64,000 bases of DNA from JAJEFO01 sp022819605 (GTDB lineage Bacteria; Pseudomonadota; Alphaproteobacteria; Rhodobacterales; Rhodobacteraceae). Location of the stretch: NCBI GenBank assembly GCA_965221545.1, contig OZ244901.1, positions 1,984,001 to 2,048,000 of the forward strand, in the 5' to 3' direction. This document shows positions 61,184 through 64,000 of the stretch, piece by piece (position 1 is the stretch's first letter; each line of letters starts with the position of its first letter). The notes under the pieces are model-generated. The model was not told the DNA's origin, ran no database searches, and was given only the letters and a program-made list of their open reading frames with translations. Made by a program: the position numbers and the translations under genes.

Positions 61184-62083
61184 ATGTCATTCTTTGAATC
61201 CCGTGATCCCGCTTTTGACAGCTATGTTCTGGGCAACGCTCCGGTCAAGCAGCTTGCCACCGGGTTCGACTGGGTCGAGGGGCCGGTCTGGTTCGGTGAT
61301 GCAGGCTGCCTGCTGTTTTCCGACATCCCGAACAATCGCATCATGCGCTGGACACCGGGCAGCGGCGTCACCACTTATCGGCAGCCGTCGAACTACAGCA
61401 ACGGCCATACTCGCGACCGCGAGGGTCGGCTGGTCTCGTGCGAACACGGCACCCGACGGGTGACCCGGACGGAACATGACGGACAGATCACGGTCATTGC
61501 GGACAGCTTCGAGGGCAGGCGGCTCAATTCACCCAACGATGTTGTCGTGAAGTCGGACGGCACGATCTGGTTCACGGACCCGCACTATGGGATCATGACC
61601 AACTACGAGGGCTACGCCGCGGAGCAGGAGCTGCCATGCAACTTGTACCGCGTCGACCCGGCCACGGGGCACATGGTCGCGATGGTGACGGATGCAAATT
61701 GCCCCAACGGCTTGGCGTTTTCGCCTGACGAGTCGCGACTCTACATGGCCGACACCGGCCGAATGTTCAGCGATGATCCGCAGCACATCCGGGCTTTCGA
61801 CGTTGGCTCTGACGACAGGTTGGCTGGCGGCGATGTATTTCACGTGATCGATCCAGGCTGCTCGGACGGTCTGCGTATCGACGTTGACGGAAATCTCTGG
61901 TCCTCTGCCGCGGACGGCGTCCACTGCATTTCCCCGAACGGCGATCTTCTGGGCAAGATCCTGGTGCCCGAAATGGTCTCGAATGTTTGTTTCGGCGGGC
62001 GCGCAAAGCACGAACTCTACATTACAGCGACCACCTCAGTCTATCGTGTCACCCTGAACCGGAGGGGAGTCCAACACCCGTGA
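61184..62083 (+). CDS. SMP-30/gluconolactonase family lactonase
   Basis: The 299-residue six-bladed propeller has the metal-binding segments DWVEGPVWFGD (Glu), LNSPNDVVVKSDG (Asn), and NCPNGLAFSPDESRLYMADTG. A late SDGLRIDVDGNLWSSA carries the catalytic Asp. It hydrolyses an aldonolactone to the free acid, feeding the dehydrogenases of the cluster. No signal peptide is seen, so it is probably cytoplasmic. Confidence 0.92.
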   Translation: MSFFESRDPAFDSYVLGNAPVKQLATGFDWVEGPVWFGDAGCLLFSDIPNNRIMRWTPGSGVTTYRQPSNYSNGHTRDREGRLVSCEHGTRRVTRTEHDGQITVIADSFEGRRLNSPNDVVVKSDGTIWFTDPHYGIMTNYEGYAAEQELPCNLYRVDPATGHMVAMVTDANCPNGLAFSPDESRLYMADTGRMFSDDPQHIRAFDVGSDDRLAGGDVFHVIDPGCSDGLRIDVDGNLWSSAADGVHCISPNGDLLGKILVPEMVSNVCFGGRAKHELYITATTSVYRVTLNRRGVQHP

Positions 62084-62279
62084 TTCCTGGACGTGATCGG
62101 GGAGTATAGTCCAACTTCCAAAAATGCGGTGACCCGCACAGATCTTGAGCGCTGTTCTTTGTCGTCTTTTCGGATCCGCCGCGAGACGCCGTACGTGCAT
62201 GTCCGGAAAGCCAAGGGAATCAGATTTATCCACCGCAGATTCTGACCTGTGCGTAATTTGGACAACTTTCTCCTTTCCT

Positions 62280-62415
62280 TTGAAAGGCGGCGTCGGACAT
62301 GCTGGCTTGCTTGGCGCGTAAAGTTGCGGTCGAGTTCGGAAGGGCCACAGGAGAAGGTCGTTCGGTAGTGTCGTCTTTCCAGCGGCTCAATGACCGGCGC
62401 GTCGAATTCGGTCAA
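62280..62415 (-). pseudogene. Truncated GNAT-type toxin (TacT-like) N-terminus
   Basis: From a TTG at 62415 the frame reads PVIEPLERRHYRTTFSCG then PSELDRNFTRQASQHVRRRLS. This matches the start of GNAT toxins (xxLxxxHDRxxFxCGxxxLDxYLRxQAxQDxRRRxx). After this about 45-residue segment the family resemblance ends (KERRKLSKLRTG...). The acetyl-CoA site is not readable in frame. A second short minus-strand frame near 62130-62190 might be a shifted remnant (VRRLAADPKRRQ), but this is weak. Confidence 0.65.
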
Positions 62416-62492
62416 CGCGAAACAACGCGCCGGGCGTGGTCCTTTAGGGCCGCGTTGAGCCGGTCCTTGGGCGGCGGCGGATCAGTCAGGCA
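62412..62492 (-). pseudogene. C-terminal remnant of a DUF1778 (TacA-like) antitoxin
   Basis: Directly before the GNAT remnant the frame reads LTDPPPPKDRLNAALKDHARRV and ends in TGA overlapping the toxin's TTG start. DUF1778 antitoxins end with a similar NPPxPNxxLKxAxxxxR tail and overlap or abut a GNAT toxin gene. The ribbon-helix-helix N-terminus is missing. Confidence 0.5.
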
Positions 62493-62827
62493 CAACCATG
62501 GACGATTGCCGAACCGTGCCACCGAATCGATCATGGATGGATCGGTTCCTGGATGAAGTGCGCGTGAGCGGACGAAGAGCCGGATTCACTTGGGATTGCT
62601 CCAGAGATGCCGGAGCCAGCGCGGCGGACTGTGATCGCTGTCGGGCCTTTAACGAATTGATTTCAAAGAAATATTGAACCGAAATTGCTGTCGTTCGTCT
62701 GTTGGTCTCCCGTGGTCCTCGAAGTCGGCAAGGCTGGGATGCGCATGCGGTCGAGATGGATCAGGAAGGCTTCAAATGCCGTGGTCTTTGACGTATGGAC
62801 AGCAAGAGGCTGGCAAGGACGACCATT

Positions 62828-63181
62828 ATGCGAACTGTCAAATTCCTCACTGTCGCGGCAGTGGCCTTGTCCATATCTGGCTGCGGAAACAACGGGTGGT
62901 TCGGCGGTTTTTTCGGTGACGACGGCTCGAATGCAGGTCTGCCGTATCGTGCAAGCCTCTCGCGAGCGGACGAACCGCGCAGTTTCACAGTCAGCGTGAC
63001 TGCCAGCGAGGCATCTGTGGATGCGGTGCGGGAGTCTGCGCGAATGCCGGCAACGCGGCATTGCCTTGAGACCTACGGCGGTTCGGATGTGGATTGGGTG
63101 ACGGATCCTGCCTCGGGAGACTGGGCATTTGCCCGTGACGGCGACTTCATGGTGTTTTCCGGGCGCTGCACGGTCCGCTGA
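62828..63181 (+). CDS. Small lipoprotein of the nuo locus
   Basis: The 117-residue protein has a type II signal peptide with lipobox ISGC (MRTVKFLTVAAVALSISGC). A glycine/tryptophan-rich start NNGWFGGFFGDDG and a C-terminal domain with two cysteines (RHCLETYGG and SGRCTVR) follow. Similar hypothetical proteins sit between nuoF and nuoG in Rhodobacteraceae. Its function is unknown. It is the first gene after the insert. Confidence 0.75.
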   Translation: MRTVKFLTVAAVALSISGCGNNGWFGGFFGDDGSNAGLPYRASLSRADEPRSFTVSVTASEASVDAVRESARMPATRHCLETYGGSDVDWVTDPASGDWAFARDGDFMVFSGRCTVR

Positions 63182-63358
63182 ACCGCGAGATCAGGAGATC
63201 CCGTCGCGGCCGGTGGTCAAGGGGCGATCTTGCCCGGCTGCGCGGTCGTCCCGAGGCAAGATTTTCCGCGGCCCTCTCGCAGAATCGAACGGCGATGACT
63301 ATCTTGCCATGGGTCGGGCCGCTTTCCCGCCCGTCGTGACGCGTGAACGAACTGGCAC

Positions 63359-63757
63359 ATGCTGAGAGTCCTGGGAATCTTCCTGCTGACTTGCGCCGCC
63401 AACCCGTCCTTGGCGCGTCAACCTCTCCATGAGAATCCGCCCGTCGTAAGCGCGTTCTATTCGCTTGGCCTGGCGGACGAAGTGCGCAGGAACTGTGCGG
63501 CGATCGATGCGCGGATGTTCCGGGCATGGAGATTCCTGAACTCAATAGAACGTTATGCCCGGAAGTCGGGATACTCGGATGCGGAAATCGATGAATTTGT
63601 CGACAACAAGGCGGAAAAAGAGAAGCTGAGGGCGCGAATCCGCGCCGATCTGGCAAAGCGGGGTGCGACGCCAAGAACGCCGGAAGGCTATTGCACTGTG
63701 GGCCACGAAGAAATAGCCAAGGGTAGCGTCGCAGGACGGCTTCTGCGCGCCAAGTAG
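63359..63757 (+). CDS. DUF5333-type secreted small protein of the nuo locus
   Basis: The 132-residue protein has a signal peptide (MLRVLGIFLLTCAANPSLA) and a helical body with two cysteines (RRNCAAIDARMFRAW, EGYCTVGHEEIAKGS). These match the DUF5333 family found beside nuoG in Rhodobacteraceae. Its role is unknown; a periplasmic location is predicted. It follows the lipoprotein by 177 bases. Confidence 0.75.
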   Translation: MLRVLGIFLLTCAANPSLARQPLHENPPVVSAFYSLGLADEVRRNCAAIDARMFRAWRFLNSIERYARKSGYSDAEIDEFVDNKAEKEKLRARIRADLAKRGATPRTPEGYCTVGHEEIAKGSVAGRLLRAK

Positions 63758-63801
63758 CGTCTGCCATTCATGGGCGGCGGAACCCTGAGGAACCGGAGCT
63801 C

Positions 63802-64000
63802 ATGTCCGAACCCAGAAGGCTTATCATCGACGACACGGAGATCGAGGTCGATTCGGACCTGACGATCATCCAGGCCTGCGAACAGGCGGGGATCGAGATC
63901 CCGCGATTCTGCTACCACGAGCGGCTGTCGATCGCCGGAAATTGCCGGATGTGCCTCGTCGAGGTCGTGGGCGGGCCGCCGAAACCGGCGGCATCCTGCG
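63802..64000 (+). CDS. nuoG: NADH-quinone oxidoreductase subunit G (N-terminal part)
   Basis: The frame runs off the right edge after 66 codons. It begins MSEPRRLIIDDTEIEVDSDL and has the [2Fe-2S] N1b ligand pattern in IPRFCYHERLSIAGNCRMCLVEV, the ferredoxin-like start of NuoG. GGAG lies upstream of the ATG. It is the continuation of the complex I locus that broke off after nuoF at 51434. Confidence 0.95.
   Translation, partial: MSEPRRLIIDDTEIEVDSDLTIIQACEQAGIEIPRFCYHERLSIAGNCRMCLVEVVGGPPKPAASC

Larger units (their letters stand above)
62084..62827. other. Right junction of the insert, gene-poor
   Basis: These 744 bases separate the lactonase from the nuo-associated lipoprotein. They contain a decayed toxin-antitoxin pair (62280-62492, minus) and an AT-rich patch at about 62650-62690, which could hold a new promoter for the nuoG side. 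No integrase, IS ends or target duplication was recognised. Confidence 0.5.

Overview
The window looks like a chromosomal segment of a marine-type alphaproteobacterium of the Rhodobacteraceae (Roseobacter group). The evidence is a GC-rich, densely packed gene set, a trpG-trpD-trpC-moaC-moeA-lexA block, an alphaproteobacterial GTTC-N7-GTTC LexA box, small DUF5337 and DUF5333-type proteins inside a nuo (complex I) locus, two tripartite tricarboxylate transporter (TTT) systems, and a system I cytochrome c maturation pair (ccmF-ccmH). No tRNA, rRNA or CRISPR array was seen.

Layout. 0-4.2 kb: the end of a TTT transporter (TctB end, TctC) with an acylating aldehyde dehydrogenase and an acyl-CoA ligase, best read as a sulfoacetate (SauS/SauT-type) degradation operon. 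4.4-7.7 kb: ccmF, ccmH and an enoyl-CoA hydratase. 7.7-17.2 kb (minus strand): gltA, gltX, lexA, a small DEDDh exonuclease, moeA, moaC, trpC, ung, trpD, trpG. The comEC gene usually found beside lexA in relatives is absent. 17.4-19.5 kb (minus): an SDR lacking its catalytic lysine, an RsmC-like methyltransferase and ClpS. 19.6-21.9 kb: a HAD phosphatase and a SPOR-tailed D,D-carboxypeptidase. 22.1-27.5 kb: a class III aminotransferase convergent with a polyamine-type ABC importer. 27.5-28.6 kb: gene-poor. 28.6-34.2 kb: a lipoprotein, glmS, glmU, gph and a DegT aminotransferase. 34.3-37.6 kb: isovaleryl-CoA dehydrogenase behind two operator-like palindromes, and an NCS2 permease with an extra cytoplasmic domain. 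37.6-38.8 kb: a gene-poor stretch with a TnpB relic and a four-copy, 11-bp-phased repeat array. 38.8-44.4 kb: a second TTT system with a TctA-TctB fusion, a GH43-like propeller protein and an MFS transporter. 45.0-51.4 kb: an EcsC-family protein, then nuoA-B-C-D-E-DUF5337-F.

The most striking feature is at 51.4-62.8 kb. The complex I locus is interrupted after nuoF by about 11 kb of sugar-acid genes and resumes with a lipoprotein, a DUF5333-type protein and nuoG (partial, at the window end). The insert encodes an ABC importer with a LuxP-like binding protein, a LacI-family regulator, and what looks like a complete L-idonate to 6-phosphogluconate route (IdnD, IdnO, gluconokinase). It also carries a 2-hydroxyacid dehydrogenase, a 3-hydroxyisobutyrate-dehydrogenase-like protein, a gluconolactonase and a GlcG-like protein. 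A palindrome, GTTATCGATAAC (two perfect copies, two imperfect), lies at or near each promoter region of the insert and probably defines its LacI-type regulon. A decayed RHH/GNAT toxin-antitoxin pair sits at the right-hand edge.

Starts were chosen from Shine-Dalgarno sites, ATGA/TGATG overlaps and family lengths. Several (lacI, potB, the MFS gene, the EcsC gene, the DUF5337 gene) remain uncertain. Comparisons with relatives and with named proteins such as LuxP, IdnD and SauS rest on recalled family knowledge, not on searches.
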